Positions 46,989 through 57,473 of a stretch of DNA of 64,000 bases are shown here, one piece after another. Numbering within the stretch: position 1 is the first letter of the stretch; the number at the start of each line of letters is the position of its first letter. The stretch lies in assembly GCF_014898055.3 (NCBI RefSeq), contig NW_023605194.1:61853361-61917360 (forward strand), in the 5' to 3' direction. The DNA is from Talpa occidentalis. Its lineage: Eukaryota; Chordata; Mammalia; Eulipotyphla; Talpidae. The translations under genes were made by a program, and so were the position numbers. The notes below the pieces were generated by a model. The model had not been told where the DNA came from and made no database searches. It saw only the letters and a program-made list of their open reading frames with translations.

Positions 46989-48189
46989 GTATGTGATTCT
47001 CTTGAACTGAATCTAACATATCAAATTGTGCATGGATTTTCAAGTGATGTAAAGAAAACAAAAACATCTTGTGGACACTAATTTTCCATTAATAATGCAA
47101 ACGTGCCGGTTTCCGGGGCCTCCAGGTGTGCATGGACCATATCTGAATCCCCTGCAGTTCTACTTATGTCCTTGTTCTCCATTAGTTTACGTGGGTCTCA
47201 ATGGATCAGCGGTGTCCAGGGCATTTTTGCTCTTCTTGGATGTTTCATTTAACCGGCCCCCAACACAGCATCTCAGAGCTGTGATTGTACCCATGGAGCA
47301 AGGACTGCAAAGAACAACAAAACAAAATAATAAGACAAAAAACTTAAATCACATGAGCCAAGAACTAGGAAAAGGAAGGACAGGAAAGGGCAAAGGGTGC
47401 GGGTGAAAGGGTAGAAAGGATGGTAATAACAGTTGAGTGAGGCATGGACTTTGAGGCCTGACACTGCTCTGCTCATTAAATTTGCTTAGGTTTTTAAGCC
47501 TTTTCCTAAGAGCCCTTCCTCTTTAAATGGGAATTTCTTAATGTAGTAGCACCTGCTTAAGCAAGTCATGAATAATAAACACCTTGTGCAACAGGTAAGC
47601 ATAGTAGGAAATTAATAATTTTACTTTTTCCTTTAGGAGAATAGTTTAACTTGATGCTGTAAAACTACCTTTGTAAAACTTTTATACAAAATGTAAAATT
47701 TTGAGATGTCTGAGGATATTTACTGACTGCACTGATTCAGAACATGTTCATTTCCGGCTGTTCTCAGATTTCTCATAGGCAATGCAGAGATGGTTTAAGA
47801 AAAGAAATGAACATTAGACCTCTACTCAAAGACTTGGGTTCTAGCTATAATTCTGTTCTAATTAGCCCAAGCCCTATTTATTAACTTCACAATTTCTTAT
47901 GTATTGAAGATAACGTAATACGTATTTTCCTTAGAAGAGTTGGGCCAATGTCCTTCAGTTACTGAGCTACCTAGCCTTATTGCCCTTTTAAAGGCTCTGA
48001 TGGAAATAGGTCTCAGGACCACCATTTCTCCTCTGATCCCTTCATGACTTATTTTAGAACTCATGCATCCTGGAAATTATGGCATTTGTCATTTTTTTTA
48101 AGAATCCAATCCATAATTCTTGATTTCCCGGTAAGACTGTAATTCTTTGTGTCCTATAGTCCTGCTCAGTCACCAGTACTTTTCTCTCT
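46989..48189 (+). other. LIPF: LIPF intron 6, unrecognised segment
   Basis: A less AT-rich block at 47090-47300 holds a 111-codon open frame (47071-47406) with no domain that I recognise and no splice or start context. The rest is AT-rich with nothing identified. Confidence 0.5.
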
Positions 48190-48193
48190 TTTT

Positions 48194-48457
48194 TTTTTTA
48201 ACATTTATTTATTTATTTATACAAGCATTGGGTACAGTCAGAAGCGCAGGAAGGTGAGAGAATTCACCAGAGCCAGATCGGGGAACAGAACAGGTAGACC
48301 GACGAAATACACTGCTGAGGGGAGAAGCAGGTGTGGCGGGAGAGGTCTGTGCCCCATGTGGGAGCCTCACTGGCGGCCGGGGATCGAACCGGTGCTGCAG
48401 AGGTTGCGGGCAGCTTCGCAGCCCAGTGCTCAACCGCTGCACCACCAGGGGAGGCCC
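48194..48457 (-). repeat. tRNA-derived SINE, young subfamily
   Basis: Reverse copy from tttaacatttatttatttattt to caccaccaggggaggccc. Flanks accagtacttttctct and accagtacatttctct. Confidence 0.93.
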
Positions 48458-48686
48458 ACCAGTACATTTCTCTATGCAACAATAAAGAAGCAATGTTAAT
48501 ATCTACCCTGTCCATAAGTTTATTGAGGAAATTAAATGAGGGAATGTATTTGAAATTCCTAAAACAACGTACAGAAACATGAAAATATCATCACCCTTGT
48601 CACAACTATACACAAAGATTGATAAATGTCTGTCTTTTGGTGAAGTTTAATTGTTGCCACCCTCTAAAGACCTTTTTATTTTTCAG

Positions 48687-48838
48687 GTCTTATATGGTAA
48701 CAAAATGTTCTTGCCACACCTCAATTTTGATATGATACATTTATTTCTACTGAAATGTGCTCCTGAGATACAACAGATCTCCTCTGCCAAAATGCTTTAT
48801 TTCTCTTTTGTGAATTTAACAGAAATAACCTGAGTATG
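48687..48838 (+). pseudogene. LIPF: LIPF exon 7 relic, frameshift, stop, donor lost
   Basis: After tttttcAG the frame reads VLYGNKMFLPHLNFD, matching the cap-domain start FGDKIFYPHNFFD of human LIPF. The remainder is poorly matched and runs into TGA at 48831. In another frame the end reads FNRNNLSM, matching the family end (Y/F)D.KN.NM. The donor position reads AGTATG|CTTAGT, so GT has become CT. Length is 152 against 147 bp. Confidence 0.85.
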
Positions 48839-50750
48839 CTTAGTATGTATGGAAATTCCTGTCTGAATATTTTGAGTAACATTTTTGATTACTTTCCCCA
48901 TTACCATATGTAAATGGTACTTTGTAAGAACTTGTAGTAACTTCAAAATTGTATATATGATATGAAGATAAGCCTAGGCGAATCACAAATAATTATTTCC
49001 AGTTTTCTCCTCTGCTCCCTTCATCATCCCATTGCCCCCTAAAATAAACAGTAAAAAGTTAACAACTCACTACCTATTTCTGACCACCAAAATAATAGGT
49101 ATAATCTTTAAATCCTCCAGGGGAAGCACTGAACCCACATTTTGGCAGGCTTCTCTATAGGAATAGAATATCTAGGCAGTGAGTAACTGTTCTGGTAACG
49201 ATGTTTAATGGTGATAGCCACTCCTGTAAATTTTGTAAAACCTATTTTCAAGCAACTTGGTAGGTAAGACCTTGTTCACACTTTTTATCGACTCTTTCAA
49301 TTAGTTTGCCTTAAGTTGGGGGTTTCAAAACTATGTGACAAAATACAGCGTTATGAAGTAGTTCTACTACATGGATTTAGGGGAAGAGCTTAAATTCAAA
49401 TCCCATATATGGAGCTGATTTAAATAAAGTGTTCTGTGTTGGTTTCCTTATCTACCCAATGGGTTATTGTGAAGATTAAATGAGATAATCTATGTAAAGT
49501 ACATAGAAAATAGCACCAAGGAGAACTCTCATATTATATCATAAGTTTTGCTGTTAGTACTGTCATACATTAACAATTATCCTTACTCACATTCTCAGCT
49601 TAGTTATATATCTAGAACATCTGAGAAAATTAATTGATAAGAAGGTTTAGTCCTACCAATGACTATGTACTTACTAAACAGTATTTTCCAGGCATTACTA
49701 AGTGTTATGGTTACTGCAGTGAAAACACATAAGGCTCCAGACCTCTAAAGTCAATGATGTTCAGGCCTCCTCAGTGTTGGTGACCCTCTCTAAGGGTATT
49801 ATAAGATTCATATGAACAGAGGAAACTCTCCTTACCCAACTTTGGATAGTAAAATTCGTTTCTCTTTGAGGGAAATCCAGTTCCATCTCTATGGTTCTGG
49901 AGATGTTCATCATTGCACATATGAGGAGGAGAGTAGTCTATTAATATCACAGTAAGAATGGGCAGTTCAGATAGCTTATTCTATCAATGAAAGCTTTAAT
50001 AAGAAAAATTACAGTAAAATAGAGACTCAAGGAACAAAGGAAATTAGAGATTTTATACTCTGCATGAAAATTATGTGGAGAGATACTACAGCTCCCTTTG
50101 AAGAGGGTCATTTTGACTCTATCCATGGTTCTCTATATATACCTGTTATATCCAGTCTATGCAATATGAGAAAGGAGTTTCAGCGTGTGGTCTGGGATCT
50201 AACATGGAGGGATTAAGGCATAATAGTAGGTTATCTCTGTAATATTCTATATGTAAAATGACTATCATATAGATGATAAATATCTATCATAATGCATAAA
50301 CACACACACAGATAGTTAAATATATGCTTGTAAAATATACCCAAAAGACATACAGTGGGTAGGTTATATAAGCAATGCATAAATTCTGTGTGTCCACACA
50401 TTTCAGTCACTGTAATTTGGCTCTGGTACTAGGTAGAGAAGAATGAAGACTTGGAGTTTATAGACCTAGACTGATGTCTCTGGTTCCTCCCTATTACTGC
50501 TCATAGTTTCCTTAAACCCTTTGAGACCCAATTCCTATTTGACATAATGGAGATGATGTGTTCTACTCATTGTGTGGCCACAAATTAAACAGGTAATCTG
50601 TGCAGTTTCACTTTGCAAGTTCTAAAGTGATGTACAATTCCATTGCTCATCTTCTCAGTAAACACTTCCCTTAAACACTTCAACTACATGAGAAAAACTT
50701 AAATCTGTGCTCTTTTTGAGAAACTGAGCATACATTTGTGTGTTGCATGT
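48839..50750 (+). other. LIPF: LIPF intron 7, nothing recognised
   Basis: AT-rich sequence without SINEs or coding-like segments. A short CA-type run occurs near 50300. Confidence 0.55.
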
Positions 50751-50753
50751 GTA

Positions 50754-50771
50754 TGTGTGTGTGTGTGTGTG
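50754..50771. repeat. (GT)n microsatellite
   Basis: About nine GT units, extended by gtatacacgtgtgt, directly upstream of the LIPF exon 8 polypyrimidine tract. Confidence 0.9.
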
Positions 50772-50803
50772 TATACACGTGTGTTTTTGTTTTTGCTTTC
50801 TAG

Positions 50804-51172
50804 AGTTGCATCAATGTGTATGAAACACAGAATCCAGCAGAAACTTCTGCTTAAAACTTCCTGCTCTCTGGGCCTTCCTTGGTGGCGCAGCGGTTGAGCG
50901 CTGGGCTGCGAAGCTGCCTGCAGCCTCTGCAGCACAGGTTCGATCCCCAGCCACCGGAAAATGGTCCCACATGGCACGCAGACCTCTCCTGCCATGCCTG
51001 CTGCTCCCCTCAGCAGTGTACTTCGTCAGTCTGCCTGTTCTGTTCCCAGCTCTGTCTCTGGTGAATTCTCTCACCCGCTTGCGCTTCTGAGGTACCCAGT
51101 GCTTGTATAAATAAATAAATAAATATTAAAAAAAAAAACCAGAAAAAAAAAAACTTCCTGCTCTGGGGCCAG
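50804..51172 (+). pseudogene. LIPF: LIPF exon 8 relic split by a SINE
   Basis: After tttgctttctAG the exon starts SCINVYETQNPAETSA, aligned to SRLDVYLSHNPAGTSV, then has a TAA stop where the family has Gln. The exon is interrupted by a SINE at 50868-51149. It resumes with NFLLWGQ and a good donor CCAG|GTATCA. Without the SINE and one copy of its target duplication the exon would be 24 codons, the family length. Confidence 0.9.
50868..51149 (+). repeat. tRNA-derived SINE inserted in LIPF exon 8
   Basis: Forward, young-subfamily copy: ggccttccttggtggcgcag, B box ggttcgatcc, cgcagacctctcctgccatg, cttgtataaataaataaata and an A-rich tail. The 15-bp duplication aaaacttcctgctct lies on both sides (50853-50867 and 51150-51164) inside the exon sequence. 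Confidence 0.95.
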
Positions 51173-51498
51173 GTATCATTTCTCTATTACTCTTAAAACT
51201 GGATTTTGTGTGCCTAAACTCTCTCTGCTTTACCTGAGGCAAATTCTTAAGATATTTTGTCAAATGCTTCTGAAATATGAATACAACTAAAAATTTTATT
51301 TCCTATAAATGAAAATCTTATGAAAGCAGGAAGGTTGAGTTGCAAAGTATTGAATGACTTTCATGAATTGATATGCAATGAACATTATTTGAAGCAAAAG
51401 TTCACTTACACTTGCATTATTACCTTGTTCTGGATGGCTGATAATTTTTATAATAGTTTAATTTGAAAGTAAACTACTTGGCAATTTTTGTTTTAGTT

Positions 51499-51499
<1 letters not shown>

Positions 51500-51529
<30 letters not shown>

Positions 51530-51796
51530 TTCATTTATTCATTTATTCATTCATTCATACAAGAACTGAGGTACAAGCCAGAGGTGTAGGGGGGTGACAG
51601 GATTCACCAGAGCCAGAATAGGGAGCAGAACAGACAGACTGAGTGAAATACCCTGCTGGAGGAAGCAGCGGGCAAGTCAGGAGAGGTCTGCTGCTCTATG
51701 TGGGTAGCTCCCTGGCAGGAGATCGAACCTGTGCTGCAGGGGTTGCGGATAGCTTCCTAGGTTGCATCTTAACCTCTTGCGCCACCAGGGAGGCCC
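51500..51796 (-). repeat. tRNA-derived SINE, old subfamily, long tail
   Basis: Reverse copy with a long ATTT/ATTC tail (51500-51558) and head gcgccaccagggaggcccc. Flanks ctacttggcaattttt and ctacttggaaatttt. It ends about 80 bp before LIPF exon 9. Confidence 0.92.
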
Positions 51797-51874
51797 CTAC
51801 TTGGAAATTTTGAATTGTATTTTTCACGTAGGGACGAATCTTATTTCTTTGTGTTCTGAATTTGTGTACATCAG

Positions 51875-51948
51875 GCTGTTCCCAATGGGAAATTTCAAGC
51901 TTATGACTGGGAGGATCTATTTCAGAACATAATACACTATATAATCAG
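51875..51948 (+). pseudogene. LIPF: LIPF exon 9 relic, +2 frameshift
   Basis: The acceptor tgtacatcAG is followed by AVPNGKFQAYDWEDLFQNII, ending in CACTATATAATCAG|GTAACC. The family length is 72 bp; this is 74 bp because two extra bases (AT) sit near the end where HYDQ is expected. Splice sites are intact. WGSP has become WEDL. Confidence 0.9.
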
Positions 51949-51996
51949 GTAACCTTCAGAAAGTTGAAATCATTCACCTTTCAAAAGGCAAGGATA

Positions 51997-52286
51997 GGGC
52001 CTCCCAAGTGGCACAGTGGTTGAGCGCCGGGTTGTCAAGCTGCCCACAGCCTCTGCAGTGCCAGTTCCATCCCCGGCCTCTGGCTGCTGGGCTAGGGTTG
52101 CACATGGGGCGCCAACCTCTCCTGCGGCCCGCTGCTCCCCTGCTCAGCAGTGTACTTCAACTGTCTGCCTGTTCTACTCCCTCCTCTGGCTCTGGTGAAT
52201 TCTCTCACCCTCCCGCGCTTCTGACTGTACCCAGTGCTTGTATAAATAAATAAATAAATAAATAAATAAATCTTTAAAAAAAAAAA
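51997..52286 (+). repeat. tRNA-derived SINE, young subfamily
   Basis: Forward copy starting gggcctcccaagtggcacag and ending in a (TAAA)n plus A tail. Target duplication aaaaggcaaggata on both sides (51983 and 52285). Confidence 0.94.
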
Positions 52287-52289
52287 AAG

Positions 52290-53360
52290 GCAAGGATAGA
52301 AAAGTATAAAGATAGAAATCTTATAGACACGCATATATTTTCCAAAGGAGTATTGATGCCGTCCTACTCTTTAGGATATGAAGAAGTAGACAATTAATTC
52401 CTTCAAATCCACTCAGCATGTCAAACATTGCCCTGTCCCCATTCTCCCACTGTGCTCTGTGTCTGTGCTATTCATGCTGCCCTCTAGCCTTCACAGTAAG
52501 TACATCACTCCTTACCCTATCAGACAGACCTTCCCTGTGTTCCAGAAACATTCATCTCTCCTTTTCAAGTGCCAATAATTCTTGTGAGGAAATAGAGTTG
52601 GAATTGTTGGTTTTCTTAAACAATACTCTGTCCTTTGCTGACAGTGACAAGTGATTGTAGTGGTTCTATTGGAGCACATTCCCAGATATGATAGAAGAAT
52701 GGCTTGTTTGCAGTCAAGGCTGAAATGATTTTTGGCAGATAGGGGCCATGTTGTAGAGGCAGAGAGGTTGAGCCTCTCTCACTTGTTGTAGCGCAAAGAG
52801 CATAGGCTGTAGAGTCCATCCTAACCAGGGTGAATATGAGCTTAGACAATAATATCCTCATCTTTCCAGTCTCTGGGAATTAATGATGATAAATAGCATT
52901 TCTAGAAAATCTTATTACAGGTTAAACTGTCACATAGATATCCATGGGTAATTTTGCACAAATACTGCGTAACTTAGGTCATGTTCTTTCCCTCCTTCCT
53001 CATCCCATTCACAATTTTTCCTTCCAAATTGTAGCTGAAAAACCACACTATTTTCATCTACTTCCATAACTCAGTGTCAAGAAAGGCAGTATGTCTTCTC
53101 ACAACAATATCCTCTGTTAGAAAAGATGACCCCCCTTTACACACTGATGTCTTTACAGAGGTTTTCAGAATATCATCAAATCAAATATTTATTAGAAACA
53201 AATGCTAGTTTTTCTTTATAACCTCAAGTCCCAAAGGTAGACCTGCTTTGAATCTAACTTGTATGGGGTTCTAACAGCAGAAATCAGAGGATTCTGTTTT
53301 GGGGGCTGAGCAGAATCTGGAATACCATTCCCCAATCCACCAGACTCCCTAGAAAGTTAA
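52290..53360 (+). other. LIPF: LIPF intron 9, nothing recognised
   Basis: Mixed-composition sequence without an element I can name; short open frames (52418-52654 +, 52616-52861 -) have no coding features. Confidence 0.5.
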
Positions 53361-53366
53361 CAGTTC

Positions 53367-53645
53367 AGGCCTCCCTGGTGGCATGACGGGTTAAGCACCA
53401 CACTATGAAACAATCCACAGCTTCTGCAGCATGAGTTCGATCCCCGGTCTGCCAGGGAGAAACCCACATGGCAAGGCAGACCTCTCCTGTCTCTCCCGCT
53501 GCTCCTCTCAGCAGTGTATTTCAGTCAATCTGCCTGTTCTGTTCCCCACTTTGTCTCTGGTGAATCCTCTCACCCCCCGTATCTCTGGTCTGTACCCCAG
53601 CTCTTGTATGCATAAATAAATAAATAAATCTTAAAAAAAAAAAAA
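53367..53645 (+). repeat. tRNA-derived SINE, old subfamily
   Basis: Forward copy from aggcctccctggtggcatga to aaataaatcttaaaaaaaa. Flanks agaaagttaacagttcag and agaaagctaatagctcag form an 18-bp duplication with three differences. Confidence 0.94.
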
Positions 53646-54351
53646 GAAAGCTAATAGCTCAGTGAGCTCTTTACCTGAGGCAGTGGCACCAATTGAAGTG
53701 CCAGAAACTAACCTCTAGGAAACTCTTCAAATGATGGGATAAAGAAATAAGTAAAGGAAATATGTTTATATTATGGGTAATCTTCATCCTTTTCTCTTTT
53801 TGCCAATATATAGGACTAAAGGAAGTCAATAAAATACTATGGACAATCACACATGATAATATATTCTACTATGGCAAACTGGCTATTACATAAAGTGAGA
53901 ATAGGGAAAACTTTAGCATACTGGATTAGTATTCTTGAGAATATGATCAAAATAAAAAGAACCTGTCAACTTCTCTGTGGAAAATGAGAAAATTGGTGGT
54001 GATTCATTTGCTCCTTTTTTATATTTATGAAACTCTTCAGAATCTGTGTGTTTATGGTTGCTTTCTAAAAGTAAGAAAGGGACTGATGGTAGATCTAGTC
54101 AGAATTAGTACCATATTTAATGAAATGCAGTTAGTATACACAAATACAGATCTTTAAGTGAACTGACTAACCTATCAACTACATATAATGGGAAGAAAAT
54201 ACAAAGCCAAAATAGATGACTCAGGACATTTCATGAACATATTTTGGAGTGTTTGGATAGAAATAATCAATTACAGATGGAATCCAGTCAAATCATTTTT
54301 TCAGCTGGAGCTGAAATCTAAGCATTTTCTGTGTAAACTGTGTCATCTAAT

Positions 54352-54510
54352 GTCTTGCTGTTCAAAGTCCGGCCCAGGACCTGCGGCCTTAGCACCCCCC
54401 TGGGAATGGTCTTTGTAGATACTCCCCACATGCTCTGATCAGAATCTTCATCCCAACAACATCCCCAGGGTGTCTGTGGCCCATGAGAGTGTGAGAAGCA
54501 CTGACCTTAT
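54352..54510 (-). repeat. hAT-Charlie-like DNA transposon relic (MER5-like)
   Basis: ctgttcaaagtccggcccagg, ccctgggaatggtctttg, ctgatcagaatcttcat and gagagtgtgagaagcactgac follow the order of short non-autonomous hAT elements of the MER5 group. Terminal repeats are worn. Confidence 0.5.
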
Positions 54511-54676
54511 ACATATGCTTCACTTTATTCTGTATGCACAGGTGACCTTCTCTGACCATCACCACTCATAGTTTACTTATAAAAGTACATCAGTACATGT
54601 TATATAATCTACCCTGGAAATACATATAAAGTTCAAGTGTACTTATCTATAAACTGGTTCTTTCTCTCCTTTCAAG

Positions 54677-54910
54677 CCCTTTCCTCCCCAGTACAATTTG
54701 ACAGCTATGGAAGTGCCAATTGCAGTGTGGAGTGGTGTCAATGACTGCCTGGCCGACCCTCAAGATATGACACTTTTGCTTACAAAACTCTCTAACCTCA
54801 TTTTCTGCAAGAATATTCTTGCTTGCAATCACTTCGATTTTATCTGGGGGCTAGCTGTCACTTCTAAAATTTATAATGATCTTCTTTCTATGTTAGCAGC
54901 ATATAAGTAG
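54677..54910 (+). pseudogene. LIPF: LIPF exon 10 relic, open reading frame retained
   Basis: After tcctttcaAG the frame is open for 77 codons to TAG, the same length as LIPJ exon 10. It reads LTAMEVPIAVWSGVNDCLAD (catalytic Asp position kept) and CNHFDFIWGL (catalytic His position kept). Substitutions such as the Tyr to Cys before the His fit relaxed selection. No clear AATAAA was seen before the SINE that starts about 30 bp downstream. Confidence 0.92.
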
Positions 54911-54937
54911 TTCTGAATCTAAAGAATTGTCTAGGAC

Positions 54938-55205
54938 CTCCTTGGTGGCATAGTAGTTAAGTATCAATACTATCATGCTATCACCACTACAGCCTGAATT
55001 AGAGCTCAGGCAAGGGATCTAGCCCACATATCACATCAGACATTTCCTGTCTTGCCCGCTGTTGCCCTTAGCAGTGTAATTTATTTAGTAGATCTGCATG
55101 TTCTGTTCCCCACTCTCTGTCTGGTGAATATTCTCACCTTCTGAACCTCTGGCACATCCCCATTTTTGTAAGCATGAAATTATATAAAAATAAATCTTAA
55201 AAAAG
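54938..55205 (+). repeat. tRNA-derived SINE, degraded
   Basis: Forward copy aggacctccttggtggcatag to aaaaataaatcttaaaaaa, with many changes (tgcccttagcagtgtaattt). It begins 28 bp after the LIPF stop codon. Confidence 0.85.
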
Positions 55206-55566
55206 TTGTCCATTTATTTTTTCAAAATAATTTTCTCTTGCACATTTCTTAGTAATATTTTAATTGCAGTGCTCTGTCTGTAATGTTAACTTTAGAAATC
55301 TATCAGCATCAACAAAATTTCCACTTGACATTTTGAATCAAAAGGAATTTAAAGAAATTTGATTTTTCCCTTGAAAATTTATCTAGAAATACTTGAGAGA
55401 ACACATTTTAGAGAAAGCAAAATTTCTCTTCCAATTATCCCATTTGGTTTATCTTCTGAAATCAATGTTGATTATGGGCAATGAGTAAAATGAGTGTTGC
55501 CAGAAGACAGCGCTGGGACTGAACGTCGATACCTCCATGTGCCTGTGAGATTGAATAAATTGCTTT
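55206..55566. other. Intergenic, nothing recognised
   Basis: AT-rich sequence between two SINEs with no element identified. Confidence 0.6.
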
Positions 55567-55567
55567 C

Positions 55568-55840
55568 CAGGGCCTGGTGGCACAGGCAGTTGAGCGCTGC
55601 GCTGTGAAGCTGTCTGCAGCCTCCACAGCGCTGGTTCGATCCTGGCCAGCTGGCAAGAATCCCACATGGTGAAGCAGGCCTCTCCTGTCTCACCCGCTGC
55701 TCCCCCAGCAGTGTATTTCAGTCAGTCTGCCTGTTCTGTTCCCCACTCTGTCTCTGGTGAATCCTCTCACCCTCCCACGCATCTGGCCTGTACCCCAGTT
55801 CTTGTATAAATAAATAAATAAATCTCTAAATAAATAAATA
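55568..55840 (+). repeat. tRNA-derived SINE
   Basis: Forward copy agggcctggtggcacaggcag to taaataaataaataaatctc, with target duplication aataaattgctttcca at 55552 and 55837. Confidence 0.93.
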
Positions 55841-55841
55841 A

Positions 55842-57260
55842 ATTGCTTTCCATCGTCAGCTGTTGCTGAAGCTCAGTGTCTCCATCTGCACAGAGGCGAT
55901 CTCATTTGTTCTTTCAGAGGTTTAACTCATCAAAAAGGCAAGTTGGGCTCTAAACTGGGTTGCGTGTGGCTCATTCTCACTTCCTAGGGAGAGCAGATCA
56001 AGGGTGGATTGGGAAGTAGGAGACAATTCCCGTTCAGTAATTTGGGAGGCAGTGGGTTTGGTCTACATCCTGCTTTATTTCTTCCTTATAATCCTGGGCC
56101 TCGATCAAAAGACACACACCAGCTATAAAAAAAAAGTTTTTTTTAATCACTGACACTATGCTGGCAGCCTTGGATTCCAGAAACATTTCCAGGAGATTAG
56201 CATCAGCCTATACACACGCCAACAAAAAGAGGAGGGTGTTTCTGCAAACTTCCAAAATCTCTGGTAAGCACCACCTCACCTAGAAAGCTTTATTCATCCA
56301 TAATATTGTGACCTTCTACATTATGCCAATAAGCTTTTTGGAACCCAGTTATGATGGTATGGTAGATTTAATGTTTAAGGCAGAAACAAGATGAATAGCA
56401 TCTTGTCCCTGGCATAGCACCTAAAAACAGCTGAGTTCACAAAAATTTGTTAACTATTTTTATTTATTGCCAGGTCTATCCACATTTGCTATAATGCCTG
56501 AAGTTTTCTCATTTATTTTAACCCTCTCCCTTTTATTTTGAATGTGGGAAGAAGAAATTGTTAAAAGATCATTTAGGAATCTTCGCTTCATTGAACTTGT
56601 CAGCAGTCTTCTGTGAGTCTTAGTGATTAGTGACAAGTATTTATATTCAGATATTTTATCCATTCTGCTTTACCCAAAAAGAACAATCATTCTAACCTAA
56701 CAATCTTCTCTGCTTTACCAGGGAAATGTCTTCCTGATAGCCTGTGATGAGCAAACATTGGCGGCTTTGGTTTTGGCCTTTGAACACAAGTAAAGAGACT
56801 AGCTTTCACACCAGCGCTGCTAATATCGTTTATTCCCAAATGTGAATGGTCAGAGTATCAGTGGACCCTCAGGATTTATTTCTCTAGGCACTTACCTCTC
56901 TCAAAATAATTGAGACATGTATTTCTTCCATGATTATTTCAAGTTGTATTTTTAGAAGATAAAGTCTCGAAAATTCCTACCAATATCATTATCACATTCC
57001 AAATTTAAATGTCCAGTCAGTGTTCATATTTCTAATTGTCCATTATTTTAGTTAGTTTCAATAAGAATTCAAGTATAGTCTTTATCTTTTATTGGTTAAT
57101 CTATTTTTTGTCTTTAGATTTGTCCCTTGGATTTTTCTGTTATTGCTGTTGGAAAAAAAAAAATGTGTGTTTAACTCTTTTAGTTTTATATCATGATATT
57201 TTGCTGGTTATGTTCCAATATTAGCACTTAACATATTATTTCTTCATATGTATCATGAAT
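55842..57260. other. Intergenic, nothing recognised
   Basis: No gene or named repeat found; 56150-56270 is less AT-rich without a coding signal. Confidence 0.5.
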
Positions 57261-57261
57261 C

Positions 57262-57472
57262 AGAAGTTCTTAACTTCAACTGCATTGACTATTTGGCCAG
57301 ATAATTTTTTTCTCTCCTGGGCATTGGAGGGTAGCTATTTCTAGGCTCTATTCCCCAGAAGGCAGTAGTACACACACCCCAAGTTGTGACAACCAAAAAA
57401 TCATCTCCAGACATTGCCAGATATCACCTGAGTAACAAAATTGTCTATCCTCCCCTCTGAGAACTACTTTTG
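57262..57472 (+). repeat. hAT-Charlie-like DNA transposon relic (MER20-like)
   Basis: Order of landmarks: cttaacttcaactgcattga, tttggccagataattttttt, gggcattggagggtagctat, agttgtgacaaccaaaaaat, tccagacattgccagatatc and ctctgagaactac. This matches the short hAT elements with this wording known across placentals. Confidence 0.65.
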
Positions 57473-57473
57473 T

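Larger units (their letters stand above)
39602..54910 (+). pseudogene. LIPF: Gastric lipase pseudogene (exons 3-10 recognisable)
   Basis: Eight exon relics lie in order: 39602-39717, 40558-40753, 41971-42080, 46851-46988, 48687-48838, 50804-51172 (split by a SINE), 51875-51948 and 54677-54910. Intact LIPF is secreted by gastric chief cells and starts fat digestion. The relics match LIPF rather than LIPK: FYALAPVATISYT, KFQAYDW, LTAMEVPIAVW and LADPQD. Lesions: donor lost after exon 3, donor GT to GA after exon 4, acceptor AG to AC before exon 6, two frameshifts in exon 6, frameshift and stop in exon 7 with donor GT to CT, stop plus SINE insertion in exon 8, and a +2 frameshift in exon 9. Exons 5 and 10 remain open. 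Exons 1-2 (signal peptide) were not found in the 20 kb upstream. No functional product is possible from this copy. Confidence 0.93.

Noticed and set aside
47805..47822. aatgaacattagacc resembling the end of LIPF exon 2 (MNIS)
   Set aside because: It lies within LIPF intron 6, out of order, with no flanking similarity; chance match.
50281..50310. Short CA-rich run
   Set aside because: Too short and impure to annotate as a microsatellite of note.
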